Shown here: piece after piece, positions 7,880 through 17,179 of the stretch
How positions within the stretch are numbered: position 1 is the first letter of the stretch
How the letters are laid out: each line of letters begins with the position of its first letter
Origin: Megasphaera coli
GTDB taxonomy: Bacteria; Bacillota; Negativicutes; Veillonellales; Megasphaeraceae
Assembly (NCBI RefSeq): GCF_900095855.1
Contig: NZ_FMIY01000002.1
Coordinates: 1,471,697 to 1,535,696 of the forward strand
Length of the DNA stretch: 64,000 bases
Reading direction: 5' to 3'
The notes under the pieces: model-generated
Told to the model about the DNA's origin: nothing
The model's input: the letters and a program-made list of their open reading frames with translations, nothing else
Databases searched by the model: none
Made by a program: the position numbers and the translations under genes

Positions 7880-9076
7880 CTAAAGAGGCTGTTTGTATTG
7901 CTCTATTAACTTAGCGAATGCCGGCAGGGAGCGTTTAATCATTTCCGGATTTACGCAGTACGAAACGCGAACATAGCCGGGGCAGCCGAAGCTGTCGGCC
8001 GGAACGATGAGGAGATTAAGAGCCTTCGCCTTGTTGGAAAAGGCGGCCGCATCCGGTTCGGGTGATTTTACGAAGAGATAAAAAGCACCGCTCGGATATA
8101 CACAGTTATAGCCGAGCTCTTTCAATCCGGTATAAATAAGTTTTCTGTTTTCGTCGTATACGGAAATGTCGGAAGTCTTGCCCAGGCATTTCAGCACGAC
8201 ATCCTGAAAGAGATGGGGTGCACAGACAAAGCCCATAATGCGGCCGGCACCGCAGACTGCCGTGTACACTTCCTTGCTGTCCGCCGCAGTCGGGGGAACG
8301 AGGATATAGCCGATGCGTTCACCGGGAAGAGAGAGGGACTTGCTGTACGAATAGCAGATAATCGTATTTTCATAGTATTTTGGTACATAGAGGATGGGCA
8401 GGCCGTCGTAAATGATTTCCCGATAAGGCTCGTCGGCAATGAGATAAATAGCATGACCGACAGCCGCCGATTTTTCTTTAAGCAGAGTGCTTAGTTTTTT
8501 GTATGTTTCTTCCGAATAGACGACACCCGACGGATTGTTGGGTGAATTGATGATGACGGCGCGCGTGTGCGGCGTTATGGCCTTTTCCAAATCGGCAAAG
8601 GGAATTTGAAAGTGCTCCAAATCGGGCGGAACGACGACTTTATCAGCGCCTGCATTTTCGATAAATGCCGTGTATTCCGGGAAATACGGTGCAATGACGA
8701 TGATTTCGTCGTCAGCCGACTCGACGAGGGCTTTTAAAGTAATCGTCAAGGAAGCTGCGGCGCCGCAGGTCATGTAGAAGTTTTCCGGATTTACATCGGC
8801 ATCATAGGCGGCATTCATGTAGTCGGCCAATCCTTGGCGAACGGCCGTGTCGCCGGCAGCCGCCGTATAACCGTGCACGGCTACGGCTTCACGCGTGTTT
8901 ATGATTTCTTCAATCGCTTCTTTGATACATGCCGGCGCAGGCACGGTCGGATTGCCGATGCTGAAATCAAATACGTTTTCGGCGCCGATTTTAGCGGCCT
9001 GTTCCTGACCGTACGTGAACAGGTCACGAATAACGGATGCCTTGGCACCCCAGGCATACATTTCTTTTGAAGCCAA
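7880..9076 (-). CDS. PLP-dependent class I/II aminotransferase of the ior operon
   Basis: The 398-residue protein is a fold-type I aminotransferase: DFSIGNPTVPAP near the start, INSPNNPSG in the middle, and SYSKSLSLPGERIGY with the PLP-binding lysine. I placed the start at TTG 9076, eight bases after GGAG; the in-frame GTG at 9085 overlaps that ribosome site. It lies 39 bases after iorB and 34 before the CoA-transferase. The context predicts transamination of Phe, Tyr or Trp to the arylpyruvates used by IorAB. The sequence alone does not fix the substrate. Confidence 0.88.
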   Translation of the reverse strand: MASKEMYAWGAKASVIRDLFTYGQEQAAKIGAENVFDFSIGNPTVPAPACIKEAIEEIINTREAVAVHGYTAAAGDTAVRQGLADYMNAAYDADVNPENFYMTCGAAASLTITLKALVESADDEIIVIAPYFPEYTAFIENAGADKVVVPPDLEHFQIPFADLEKAITPHTRAVIINSPNNPSGVVYSEETYKKLSTLLKEKSAAVGHAIYLIADEPYREIIYDGLPILYVPKYYENTIICYSYSKSLSLPGERIGYILVPPTAADSKEVYTAVCGAGRIMGFVCAPHLFQDVVLKCLGKTSDISVYDENRKLIYTGLKELGYNCVYPSGAFYLFVKSPEPDAAAFSNKAKALNLLIVPADSFGCPGYVRVSYCVNPEMIKRSLPAFAKLIEQYKQPL

Positions 9077-9115
9077 AATAATCACTCCTTTATAAGATAC
9101 GCCGACCGCCTTGTT

Positions 9116-9691
9116 TTATGTAGCGGTCATACCTGCCTCGAAGGCTTTTAAGTTGATGTCTATGAATTTGGGCTTAACCGTTTTGCTGATAATACTTTTC
9201 CAATCGAAATCCGTCAAGCCGAGGGCTTTGACGAGAGCTCCGAAGAGAACGACGTTGGCGCTTTTGGGGTTGCCCATATCCGTCGCGATTTGTGTGGCGT
9301 TAAGGGGCAGGACAGTCGCCTTTTTTTGCAGTTCCTCCATAATGCCTTGAGGATATTTCTTTTTTCCCGACAGGATTGGCATTGACGGCAGCTGCAGCGT
9401 GTTGACGACGATTTTTCCGCCGGGCTTTAAATATTTCAGGTAACGGGCGGCTTCCATTTCTTCAAAAGAGACAAGGAGATCTGCCTGGCCGTTGCCGATG
9501 ATGGGTGAATATACCTTAGGGCCGAAGCGGACTTGTGTGCTGACACTGCCGCCGCGTTGACTCATGCCGTGCACTTCCGACATTTTTACATCATAGCCGC
9601 TTTCAATTAAACCGATAGTGAGGATTTTACTTGCCAGTATGGTGCCCTGTCCGCCGACGCCGACGAACAATACGCTTTTTACGCTATCCAT
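9116..9691 (-). CDS. iorB: Indolepyruvate:ferredoxin oxidoreductase beta subunit
   Basis: The 191-residue protein matches IorB, the gamma-domain-type subunit: VLFVGVGGQGTILASKIL at residues 6-23 and SEVHGMSQRGGSVSTQVRFG around 39-57. With IorA it oxidatively decarboxylates arylpyruvates to arylacetyl-CoA, reducing ferredoxin. Its start lies one base after the iorA stop, which implies translational coupling. The aminotransferase gene follows. Confidence 0.95.
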   Translation of the reverse strand: MDSVKSVLFVGVGGQGTILASKILTIGLIESGYDVKMSEVHGMSQRGGSVSTQVRFGPKVYSPIIGNGQADLLVSFEEMEAARYLKYLKPGGKIVVNTLQLPSMPILSGKKKYPQGIMEELQKKATVLPLNATQIATDMGNPKSANVVLFGALVKALGLTDFDWKSIISKTVKPKFIDINLKAFEAGMTAT

Positions 9692-9692
9692 A

Positions 9693-11471
9693 TTAATGAG
9701 CCTCCTTCCGGGAAATTGCCTTTACCGGGCATACTTGCGCGCAAACGCCGCAACCGACGCAGTCGACGGAAATCATGGACTTTCTCTTTTCGTCGGCGAA
9801 ACGAAGGGCCGGGCAGCCTGTGGAGAGACATTTTTTACAACCGATGCACTTGTCCTCCGCCACTTCGAAGGCCGTTACGTTAATATCAAACTGCTCGCGG
9901 TCTTCCTTTGAGAATTTCTTCAGGACACACGGCCACTTGGTGATGATCACGGACGGTCCGTCCGTAATGGCGTAGGCCCAGTCGAGGGTTTCTTTCATGG
10001 CCTTTAAATCCAGGGGATTGACGGTGCGCACATTGGTCAGACCTAAGGCGCGAACGACCGTTTCAATGTCGATCAGAGTTGCCGTATCGCCTTTTATATT
10101 GTAGCCCGTGCCGGGATTCTCCTGATGCCCCGTCATGCCGGTAATGCGGTTATCCAGAATGACATTGATCGTCGTCGAACCGTTATAGGCCACTTCCGTC
10201 AGGGAGTTGATGCCCGTGTGGAAGAATGTCGAATCGCCCATGACGCTGACGACGCGCTTGTTTTGTCCGCTCTTTTCAAAGGCGTGGAACATGCCGTGGC
10301 CGACGGCAAAAGCACTGCCCATACATACGGCAAGGTCGATGGCATTGAGCGGTTCGGCGCCGCCTAAGGCATAACAGCCGATATCGCCGATCATGACCGT
10401 ATCCTTGCGTTTGCCCAATTCGTAGAAGAAGCCGCGATGAGGACAGCCGGCACAGAAGGTTGGCGGTCTGGGAACGAGGAGTTCGGCCGGTACATCGCTG
10501 TATTCAAACTCTTTGCCGAGAATGGCCTCTGCGATGATATTCGGATTGAGTTCATCGATTTTCGGAATGACATCCTTGCCGTGACAGTCGATGCCGGCGG
10601 AGCGGATAAGTTCTTCCATAAAGGGATCCAGCTCTTCGATGACGTACATTTCATTGACGGCATCGCGAAATTCTCTGATTTTTTTTAAAGGCATGGGGTA
10701 AGTCAGGCCTACTTTAAAATAAGAGGCATTGTCGCCGAAGACTTCCTTTGCGTAGGTGTATGCGGCGCCGGCAGCGACAATGCCGATTTTCGTGTCGTGC
10801 ATTTCGCTGTAATTCCAAGGACAGTCATTTGTATAGGACTTCAGTTTCTCTTCCCGTTCTTCTACGACGTAACGGCGAACTTTGGAGACTGCCGGAATGG
10901 CGTCGTTCCGCTCGGGATGCTTTTCGTAGAGAACGGGCGGCTCTTCATGCCGCACGCCCTCCTGCACGAGGCTTTTGGAATGACAGACCCGCGTGGTCAT
11001 GCGAATCATGACGGGCACTTCAAATTCCCGGCTCAACCGATAGGCCTCTTTTGTCATATCGAGGCATTCTTGAGAGTCCGACGGCTCGACCATGGCGATT
11101 TTCATGAATTTTGCATAGTTGCGGTTATCCTGCTCATTTTGGGACGAGTGCATGCCCGGATCGTCTGCGGAGACAAAGGCGAAGCCGCCGTTTACGGCGA
11201 GATAGGCGAAGGTGAACAGCGGGTCCGCCGCCACATTGACACCGACCATTTTCATAGCCGCAAAAGAGCGGACACCTGCCATGGATGCCCCGACAGCCGC
11301 TTCCATGGCGACCTTTTCATTAGGGGCCCATTCGGTATAGATTTCATCGTATTGCGAAGCATTTTCCAGTATTTCCGTACTGGGCGTACCGGGATAAGCG
11401 GAAGCGAAGGAGACGCCCGCCTCGTATAGGCCTCTGGCTACGGCTTCGTCACCGGTCATTAATTTTTTCAT
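9693..11471 (-). CDS. iorA: Indolepyruvate:ferredoxin oxidoreductase alpha subunit
   Basis: The 592-residue protein is a full IorA. The N-terminal pyrimidine-binding domain (AYPGTPSTEILE near residue 24) is followed by the TPP-binding region (MGDSTFFHTGINS and DNRITGMTGHQ, about residues 405-445) and a C-terminal ferredoxin domain with CIGCKKCLSTGCP and CVGCGVCAQVCPVKAI, giving two [4Fe-4S] clusters. It converts aryl-2-oxoacids plus CoA to aryl-acyl-CoA, CO2 and reduced ferredoxin. It heads the operon, with a Shine-Dalgarno AAAGGAGG and a sigma-54-like promoter about 75 bases upstream, facing the activator gene at 11688. Confidence 0.96.
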   Translation of the reverse strand: MKKLMTGDEAVARGLYEAGVSFASAYPGTPSTEILENASQYDEIYTEWAPNEKVAMEAAVGASMAGVRSFAAMKMVGVNVAADPLFTFAYLAVNGGFAFVSADDPGMHSSQNEQDNRNYAKFMKIAMVEPSDSQECLDMTKEAYRLSREFEVPVMIRMTTRVCHSKSLVQEGVRHEEPPVLYEKHPERNDAIPAVSKVRRYVVEEREEKLKSYTNDCPWNYSEMHDTKIGIVAAGAAYTYAKEVFGDNASYFKVGLTYPMPLKKIREFRDAVNEMYVIEELDPFMEELIRSAGIDCHGKDVIPKIDELNPNIIAEAILGKEFEYSDVPAELLVPRPPTFCAGCPHRGFFYELGKRKDTVMIGDIGCYALGGAEPLNAIDLAVCMGSAFAVGHGMFHAFEKSGQNKRVVSVMGDSTFFHTGINSLTEVAYNGSTTINVILDNRITGMTGHQENPGTGYNIKGDTATLIDIETVVRALGLTNVRTVNPLDLKAMKETLDWAYAITDGPSVIITKWPCVLKKFSKEDREQFDINVTAFEVAEDKCIGCKKCLSTGCPALRFADEKRKSMISVDCVGCGVCAQVCPVKAISRKEAH

Positions 11472-11544
11472 AATAAACCTCCTTTATACGGTGTAGATAA
11501 GTAAAGCTCTGTTGATAAAACATACTGCTCTTATTGACATACAA

Positions 11545-11561
11545 TGAAATTAGTATGCCAA
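11545..11561 (-). promoter_or_regulatory. Candidate sigma-54 (-24/-12) promoter of the ior operon
   Basis: On the minus strand TTGGCA (11556-11561) and TTTCA (11545-11549) have the 10-base GG-to-(G)C spacing of sigma-54 promoters (consensus TGGCAC-N5-TTGCW). The -24 half is nearly perfect; the -12 half has T where G is expected. It sits about 75 bases before iorA and opposite a gene encoding a sigma-54 activator, which raises its credibility. Confidence 0.55.
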
Positions 11562-11633
11562 TTTTTTGATTAAGGCCGGTCATGGCTTTAAGGCATATGA
11601 AGGATGAGGAAAAACGATTGCCGTGTAAAAAAA

Positions 11634-11662
11634 TTGGACATGAATTTACAATTTGCTAAAAT
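11634..11662 (+). promoter_or_regulatory. Promoter of the sigma-54 activator gene
   Basis: TTGGAC (11634-11639), 17 bp, TAAAAT (11657-11662), ending 25 bases before the ATG. This is a housekeeping-type promoter with a very short leader. Confidence 0.6.
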
Positions 11663-11687
11663 AGAAGTAACTTGGGAGGTGAGGCGA

Positions 11688-13583
11688 ATGGAACGAATAG
11701 CGTTTCTTCTTGCCGATGAGTTGTTAAAGCGGGAAGTGGAACAGATTTTATGGATTTACAGGCCGGAGCGGAAAATTGAAACGGAAATAGAAATTATCGA
11801 CATTGAACACGTCGTGCGGCAAGCGAGGAGCTTAATAAAAAAGGGAGCCCAGGTTATTATTACGAACAGCGGCTCCTATCAGATACTGAGTCAAGCCGTT
11901 ACGGAAGTGCCCGTTCTTTGCCTTTACAGCTCGACGAGTGATACGATTTACACACTCAATCAGGTAGAAAACTATAAGCTTATTCACTTATTATTGAACA
12001 AGAATTTTCTTTTTAATGTAGACGCCTGTTCGGAGCGATTGAAAAAGAAGCTGAAAATACACAGCGCTTATGAGTTGGATACGACCTATCAGGAACTGCG
12101 AACCATGGTTAACCGCATCCCCGTCACTCCGGACACGGTAATCGTGGGCTGCACTTTGTTGCCGCAAATTGCCAATACGACCTTGCCCATCATGCCCATT
12201 CGGCCGAGTGAATCCGCTATTTTATCGGTATATCAATATGCGTGTGAGCTCATTAATTTTCGGCGCCAAGGGCAAAATTGGGGCGCCATGATCAGCGCCG
12301 TGCTGGAGAATTTTAATGACGGTATTATTATTTGTGATGCTGCGGGAGAGATTTACCACATTAACAAGCGGGCACAGCGGTTTTTGCGTATTGACGGTCG
12401 CGTGCGCCGTCTCGGTGATATTTTTGCGGACTTCTCGAAAGACGGTATCGCCATGTTCGGTGAAAAGGAAAAGCTGATTACTGTCGGGCCGTATACACTG
12501 ATCCTTACGACGACGACATTTCGCGTAAATCAGGATATGCACTATGCCGTGAATATTCGTGACGTAACGGAGTTGCAGCATTTGGAGAAAAGTATTCGTT
12601 ACAAAATGGCGAAAACGGGACTTCGGGCACAGCATCATTTTTCGGATATTAAGACGACGGCGCCGGGAATGAAAAAGCTGATTAAGACGGCTGAGCGGAT
12701 GGCGACCTTTGATGCGCCCGTTCTGATTCAGGGGCAGAGCGGCACGGGAAAGGAGCTTTTTGCACAAAGTATCCACAACCACAGTTCGCGCCGTAACGGT
12801 CCCTTTGTGGCCGTCAACTGTGCAGCCTTGCCGGCGGACTTATTGGAAAGTGAGCTTTTCGGTTATGTGGGCGGCGCTTTTACAGGCGCTCGGAAAGAAG
12901 GAAAGGCCGGCCTTTTTGAGCTGGCTCATAAGGGTACTATTTTTCTCGATGAAATAAACAGCATGTCGCCCAATATACAGTCAAAACTGCTGCGCGTCCT
13001 GGAGACGCAGGAGGTTATGCGTATCGGCTCGGACTATGTTATCCCCTTGGATATTCGCATTATTTCAGCGGGCAATACGGAACTCATAAAAGAAGTGGGA
13101 ACTCAAACATTTCGAAACGACCTCTTTTTCCGCCTCAATACGTTAATTTTGAATTTGCCGCCCTTAGATGAGCGAAAAGAAGATATTGCCTATCTTTTTG
13201 CGGAATTCATGACAGAACTGGACGGTCGGGCATGGACTGCAAATGATATTCCCGTAAAGCTGCGCACGGCTTTGGAGGAGCACAATTGGTGGGGGAATAT
13301 TAGAGAACTGCGCAGTGTGGCCGTGCGCTATCATATTTTCGGCCGGGCGACGCAGGGAGATTATGCTTTTCTCTTTGACACCATACGGGAAACACCGAAG
13401 AGAAAAGGCAGGGATTTGCCGGATATGGACATGAAGAAGTTGCAGCAGTCCTTCCAGCAAACCGTAATTCACGATTTGCTGAATCAGGGATATACGCAAA
13501 GCCAGATCGCTAAAATTTTGCATCTCAGTCGGCAGACCGTTTTCAGCCGTCTGAAAGAAGAAGTACGGGATAAAACGGACTAG
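11688..13583 (+). CDS. Sigma-54-dependent transcriptional activator with PrpR-N-type sensor
   Basis: The 631-residue protein has four parts: an N-terminal PrpR-N-like sensor (about 1-165), a PAS domain (about 200-300), an AAA+ domain with Walker A GQSGTGKE (349-356), GAFTGA (396-401, the sigma-54 contact loop) and Walker B TIFLDEI (417-423), and a C-terminal Fis-type helix-turn-helix (about 590-625). It should bind upstream of a sigma-54 promoter and use ATP to open it. GGGAGGTGAGG precedes ATG 11688, which I prefer to upstream starts. It is divergent from iorA and very probably controls that operon; the ligand may be an aromatic 2-oxoacid or amino acid (inference). Confidence 0.92.
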   Translation: MERIAFLLADELLKREVEQILWIYRPERKIETEIEIIDIEHVVRQARSLIKKGAQVIITNSGSYQILSQAVTEVPVLCLYSSTSDTIYTLNQVENYKLIHLLLNKNFLFNVDACSERLKKKLKIHSAYELDTTYQELRTMVNRIPVTPDTVIVGCTLLPQIANTTLPIMPIRPSESAILSVYQYACELINFRRQGQNWGAMISAVLENFNDGIIICDAAGEIYHINKRAQRFLRIDGRVRRLGDIFADFSKDGIAMFGEKEKLITVGPYTLILTTTTFRVNQDMHYAVNIRDVTELQHLEKSIRYKMAKTGLRAQHHFSDIKTTAPGMKKLIKTAERMATFDAPVLIQGQSGTGKELFAQSIHNHSSRRNGPFVAVNCAALPADLLESELFGYVGGAFTGARKEGKAGLFELAHKGTIFLDEINSMSPNIQSKLLRVLETQEVMRIGSDYVIPLDIRIISAGNTELIKEVGTQTFRNDLFFRLNTLILNLPPLDERKEDIAYLFAEFMTELDGRAWTANDIPVKLRTALEEHNWWGNIRELRSVAVRYHIFGRATQGDYAFLFDTIRETPKRKGRDLPDMDMKKLQQSFQQTVIHDLLNQGYTQSQIAKILHLSRQTVFSRLKEEVRDKTD

Positions 13584-13638
13584 CTTCGGAGCTTTTCCGG
13601 CCGGCCGGATTCCTGTTGCCCGGAAAAATCGGGTATAT

Positions 13639-13666
13639 AAAAATTGAGGCTGCCTGAGAGGCAGCC
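13639..13666 (-). terminator. Terminator of the 2-hydroxyacid dehydrogenase gene
   Basis: GGCTGCCT (13648-13655) pairs with AGGCAGCC (13659-13666) over a 3-base loop, and on the minus strand is followed by a T run (complement of 13638-13643). It lies just past the stop of the minus-strand gene. Confidence 0.75.
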
Positions 13667-13674
13667 CCGGAGAA

Positions 13675-14622
13675 TTACAGGATTATGTTTTGTTGTTTTC
13701 CCCGGAGGAAGGCGTGGATATTATCGAAAACGATAGCTGCCCGCTTGCGCATGGATTCTTCCGTAGCGAAGGCGGCGTGGGGAGTTACAATTGTATTTTT
13801 TGCGTGAAGGAGCGGATGGTCCGTAGGGATTGGCGGCTCCGTTTCAAAGACGTCAATGCCGGCGCCGGCAATTTTTCCTTCGTTCAGGGCCTTTGCCAGA
13901 GCCGTGGAATCGACAACCGGTCCGCGTGCTTCGTTAATGAGATACGCCGTCGGTTTCATATAAGACAGGCTTTCGGCATTAATGATATGGCGTGATTCTT
14001 CCGTTACGGGACAATGGAGGGAGACTATGTCCGCCCGGGAAAGGAGTTCTTTTAAGGGCAAGTACGTAATCAGGTCGGTGTCGGCTTTTTCCGAAAAGCC
14101 GTTGTATGCCGTTACGGTTGCGCCGAAGGCATGTACCAGCTGTGCTACCTTGGAGCCGATGGCACCGGTTCCGAAAAGAGCGACGGTCTTGCCTTCCAGC
14201 TCGGTACCGATAAGGCCCGCCTTGGTCTTGCCGGCACGGCAGGCGGCATCCGCCTGGGGGATATGGCGGAGGAGATCCAGCATCATGGCGACGGTTAATT
14301 CGGCGACGGCGACGGTAGAATAGCCGGACGCGTTGCTTACTTTTATGCCCCTTGCCTTGGCGGCCGCAAGATCTACATGGTCTACGCCTGTAAAGGCTAT
14401 ATTAATGTATTTAAGCTTTGTGCACGCGTTGATCACTTCCGCCTTTAAGGGCATATTGGCGATGCAGAGAATATCTGCATCCTTGGCTTCCTTAATTTGT
14501 TCGTCCGTATCGTCGGTCCGTTCGCAGGCCGCAAATTCATGACCGTATTTTTCCAAGGATGCCGCATAGGTTCGGAGCTCTTCGGCCGGTATTCCCAGCG
14601 ATTCGAGTAAAACGACTTTCAT
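13675..14622 (-). CDS. D-isomer-specific 2-hydroxyacid dehydrogenase (NAD)
   Basis: The 315-residue protein has the two-domain fold of the D-2-hydroxyacid dehydrogenases. The Rossmann motif is ALFGTGAIGSKV (about 148-159), and the catalytic triad positions are the Arg in INEARGPVVD, the Glu in GIDVFETEPP and the His in TPHAAF. It interconverts a 2-oxoacid and a D-2-hydroxyacid with NAD(H). The substrate cannot be told: phosphoglycerate, hydroxypyruvate, or an arylpyruvate/branched 2-oxoacid for redox disposal are all open. AGGAGG precedes the start. Confidence 0.88.
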   Translation of the reverse strand: MKVVLLESLGIPAEELRTYAASLEKYGHEFAACERTDDTDEQIKEAKDADILCIANMPLKAEVINACTKLKYINIAFTGVDHVDLAAAKARGIKVSNASGYSTVAVAELTVAMMLDLLRHIPQADAACRAGKTKAGLIGTELEGKTVALFGTGAIGSKVAQLVHAFGATVTAYNGFSEKADTDLITYLPLKELLSRADIVSLHCPVTEESRHIINAESLSYMKPTAYLINEARGPVVDSTALAKALNEGKIAGAGIDVFETEPPIPTDHPLLHAKNTIVTPHAAFATEESMRKRAAIVFDNIHAFLRGKQQNIIL

Positions 14623-14663
14623 GGTACTGTACCTCCTATGGTGAATGTAGTTCTATGACATAT

Positions 14664-14691
14664 ATTATAGATTTTTTAAAGATAAATTCAA
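14664..14691 (-). promoter_or_regulatory. Candidate promoter of the 2-hydroxyacid dehydrogenase gene
   Basis: TTGAAT (14686-14691), 16 bp, TATAAT (14664-14669) on the minus strand, with the -35 inside the last codons of the upstream exonuclease gene and about 40 bases before the start codon. Confidence 0.5.
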
Positions 14692-15219
14692 TCGGTCGAG
14701 CAACTCCTCTACAGACTCGGCACCGACTTTTGACGCTGCCGCCTGAACGATGAAGGCGCAGGCACGGGCATCGTCGAGGGCTTGATGATGGTGAAAGGGA
14801 TAGTCAAGATAAGCAGCGACCGTGTCAAGCTTATGATTCTTCAGCTCCGGCCATACTTTGCGGGAAATTTCGACAGAACAGGTGTATGTTGCATGCGGCG
14901 CCTGTAATCGGTATGTTTTGATCAGACTGCGCAGGACGCGCGTATCGAAGACGGCGTAATGGGCGATTAGAACCGCTCCGTCGAGGCGTTTTTTTATGGA
15001 CGGCCAGAGACTTGCAAAATCAGGCTTCTCCCGTACCATTTGCGGTGTAATGCCGTGGATGCGGACATTTTCCTCGTCAAAGGTTAAAAAGGGCGGTCTG
15101 ATTAGAGCGTAACCCTCGTGAATCGTTCGGTTGCCTTCAACGGATACGGCCGCCAGAGAGCAGGCGCTGTTGGCATATTTGTTTGCCGTTTCAAAATCAA
15201 AGGCTGTAAATTTCAGCAT
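14665..15219 (-). CDS. DnaQ-like 3'-5' exonuclease (DEDDh)
   Basis: The 184-residue protein is a stand-alone DEDDh exonuclease: AFDFET at residues 7-12 (Exo I, Asp and Glu), AHYAVFD near residue 90 (Exo II) and HHHQALDDARA near 145 (Exo III, His and Asp). Such short proteins resemble the exonuclease domain of DNA polymerase III epsilon or RNase T-like trimming enzymes. No polymerase or helicase domain is attached. GAGGAG lies ahead of the ATG. The neighbours give no hint of a specific role. Confidence 0.85.
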   Translation of the reverse strand: MLKFTAFDFETANKYANSACSLAAVSVEGNRTIHEGYALIRPPFLTFDEENVRIHGITPQMVREKPDFASLWPSIKKRLDGAVLIAHYAVFDTRVLRSLIKTYRLQAPHATYTCSVEISRKVWPELKNHKLDTVAAYLDYPFHHHQALDDARACAFIVQAAASKVGAESVEELLDRLNLSLKNL

Positions 15220-15342
15220 GGCTTACTCCTCAAATACAATGATAAATGACGAATCGGCTTTTCTGGCCCAATCACATGCGTCGGGGACGGGCGTTCATGC
15301 CTGATTGGCATCAGCGGCAAGGAACTGTGAAAATATATGTGT

Positions 15343-16485
15343 CTATTGTTTATGAGAAATGGTCTGCCTGTCCGAGAGGGCCGGCTCGCCCTGCCAGAAG
15401 GAGAGTATATGCACGGCTCTGTCAATGCCGTGATCGCTGCACACGGTCATGACACCGGCCGCACCGGGAAGATTGCGTACGGATGCCAACGCCGCTGCGA
15501 CGGCGCTGCTGTTGACAGAACCGGCCGTTTTTATGGCGGCGGCGATGAGGACGCCCGCATCGTAACCGAGAGCTGCGTATTTATCGGGCAGAAGTCCGTA
15601 TTTCTCGTAATATCGTTCGGCAAAAGTTTCACCTGCCGTGTAGAGCGGGTCGTTGGCGTATTGGTCCGAATAGAAGAGATTGGTCAGGCAGGCCGGCGGC
15701 AAGAGCGCCGTAAGATCGTCCGTCGTCCAAAGGGAAGACCCTAAAACGGGGAGATCATGATGTCCCCTGCGCAAGTTTGTAATATAGGCGGCCGCCGTTT
15801 TTCCCGGTACGGGTAAGTAAATGACATCAGGCTTTTCGTTCTCCAGGAGGGTAAAAACGTCTTCACATGATACCGCCTTTATATCCGTAACGCTGCCGGG
15901 TGCGGATTCGTTATAGGCGAGGGCCGCTGCGGCAGAGGCCTCGTTGCGGCTGTCATAGATAATGAGCGGATGTTTTTTGTGCAGCTTTGCTTGAGCGTAT
16001 GCGGCCATGGCCCGGCCTTCCTGTACCGGCGTAAGGGCAAGCTGGAATACGTGCGGGTACGGGCGCGGCGACTCTGCGCCGCGCCAAGAGGCCGGCGTAA
16101 CGGCAGGGCTGATGAGCGCCAGTTTTTCAGCCTCCGCTACGGGAACGGCAGAATCGGCAAGGGCTTTTTCATTCGGTCCGATAACGGCCGATACGTGGCG
16201 CAGGGATAAGACTTCCATTGCCGTCTCTGCCATGGCGGCGGAGTTCTTATTGTCGATGGTAATCAGTTTGACCGGTTTGCCGAGGAGTCCGCCCGACTCG
16301 TTTATCATGTCGGCGGCCAGTTCAATGCCCTGCTCCGTGTGAACGGCCGCCGTCGCGTCGGTAAAGTTCAGGTTTATGCCGATGCGGACCGTCGCATGGG
16401 TTTGCTCATAGTGGAAATAGGTGCTTGCGGCAAGCAGGGCGAGAAATGAAAATAAAAGAAGAACCGTTCTTTTAGTACAGTTCAT
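15343..16485 (-). CDS. Branched-chain-amino-acid-type ABC transporter substrate-binding protein (orphan)
   Basis: The 380-residue protein begins with a hydrophobic N-terminal signal/anchor (about residues 7-22), then RIGINLNFTDATAAVHTEQGIELAADMIN and VIGPNEKALADSAVPVAE, the type I periplasmic-binding fold of the LivJ/amide-binding family. It should bind an amino acid or related amide in the periplasm. No permease or ATPase genes lie beside it, so either it shares a transporter encoded elsewhere or serves as a sensor partner. AAGGAG precedes the ATG. Confidence 0.85.
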   Translation of the reverse strand: MNCTKRTVLLLFSFLALLAASTYFHYEQTHATVRIGINLNFTDATAAVHTEQGIELAADMINESGGLLGKPVKLITIDNKNSAAMAETAMEVLSLRHVSAVIGPNEKALADSAVPVAEAEKLALISPAVTPASWRGAESPRPYPHVFQLALTPVQEGRAMAAYAQAKLHKKHPLIIYDSRNEASAAAALAYNESAPGSVTDIKAVSCEDVFTLLENEKPDVIYLPVPGKTAAAYITNLRRGHHDLPVLGSSLWTTDDLTALLPPACLTNLFYSDQYANDPLYTAGETFAERYYEKYGLLPDKYAALGYDAGVLIAAAIKTAGSVNSSAVAAALASVRNLPGAAGVMTVCSDHGIDRAVHILSFWQGEPALSDRQTISHKQ

Positions 16486-16524
16486 AAAAACTCCTTACGG
16501 ACTTGAGCAAAAAGGAATAAATAA

Positions 16525-17151
16525 TCAAATGGACACGGCGCTGTAAGGAGATTTATAAATTCTGGCTCCTCCTTCTGTCGTGTGAAGTTGTAAATTCGGC
16601 GTGTCCGGATTGGTGTAGCGCCGTTCTTTAGGAATACGTTTATAGGGTATCTTTTCCAAGAGGCGCGCTAAAGCGGGGCGAAGGACGTCGTCCGGATCGT
16701 GGAGCACAATGGCTTCGTCGCGTCCCCTTCCGGAGACTTCATAAGATTCCATCTCTTTCGTATTGTGATTGTATATATAGATGCTGAAGCGGTAGCTGTA
16801 TTCCGTGTACAGTTCATCGTTAAAGCGGAAAAAAGTGTGATATGTCCGCCAATACCAGTGGTTTACGAAGGGGACAATAACGAGGTCACCGTCATAGCGG
16901 GTTGCCAACGCTTCCAAACCGTCGAGGGTAATATCCTTCGAAGACAGTACTTCGGCGGCGTCAATACGATTCCAATAAGGGATGCGAAAGGGCTCACGGA
17001 TGCCGCGCCGCAAGTAACGGGCAGCATAATTATCCTGTGTCGTCGTCACGATAACGACGTTGAGGCTGTCGTCAAAGGTAACTGCGTCGGCAGCGAAGGC
17101 GGAAAATATCAGGCATTGTATCATGACTATGGAGAGCAGCAGCTTTTTCAT
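16525..17151 (-). CDS. Secreted protein of unknown function
   Basis: I do not recognise this 208-residue protein with confidence. It starts MKKLLLSIVMIQCLIFSAFA, a clean signal peptide likely cut after FAADA. The mature part has alternating beta-type segments with many Tyr/Trp residues (NHWYWRTYHTFFRFNDELYTEYSYRFSIYIYN), suggesting an outer-membrane-associated or periplasmic protein of the kind that carries stress-associated lipoprotein folds. No cysteine lipobox is present. ATG 17151 with AAGGTAAG upstream was chosen over a longer start. The radical SAM gene lies 28 bases upstream, so the two may be cotranscribed. Confidence 0.7.
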   Translation of the reverse strand: MKKLLLSIVMIQCLIFSAFAADAVTFDDSLNVVIVTTTQDNYAARYLRRGIREPFRIPYWNRIDAAEVLSSKDITLDGLEALATRYDGDLVIVPFVNHWYWRTYHTFFRFNDELYTEYSYRFSIYIYNHNTKEMESYEVSGRGRDEAIVLHDPDDVLRPALARLLEKIPYKRIPKERRYTNPDTPNLQLHTTEGGARIYKSPYSAVSI

Positions 17152-17179
17152 TGACTTACCTTCTTCCGTTAACAATGTA

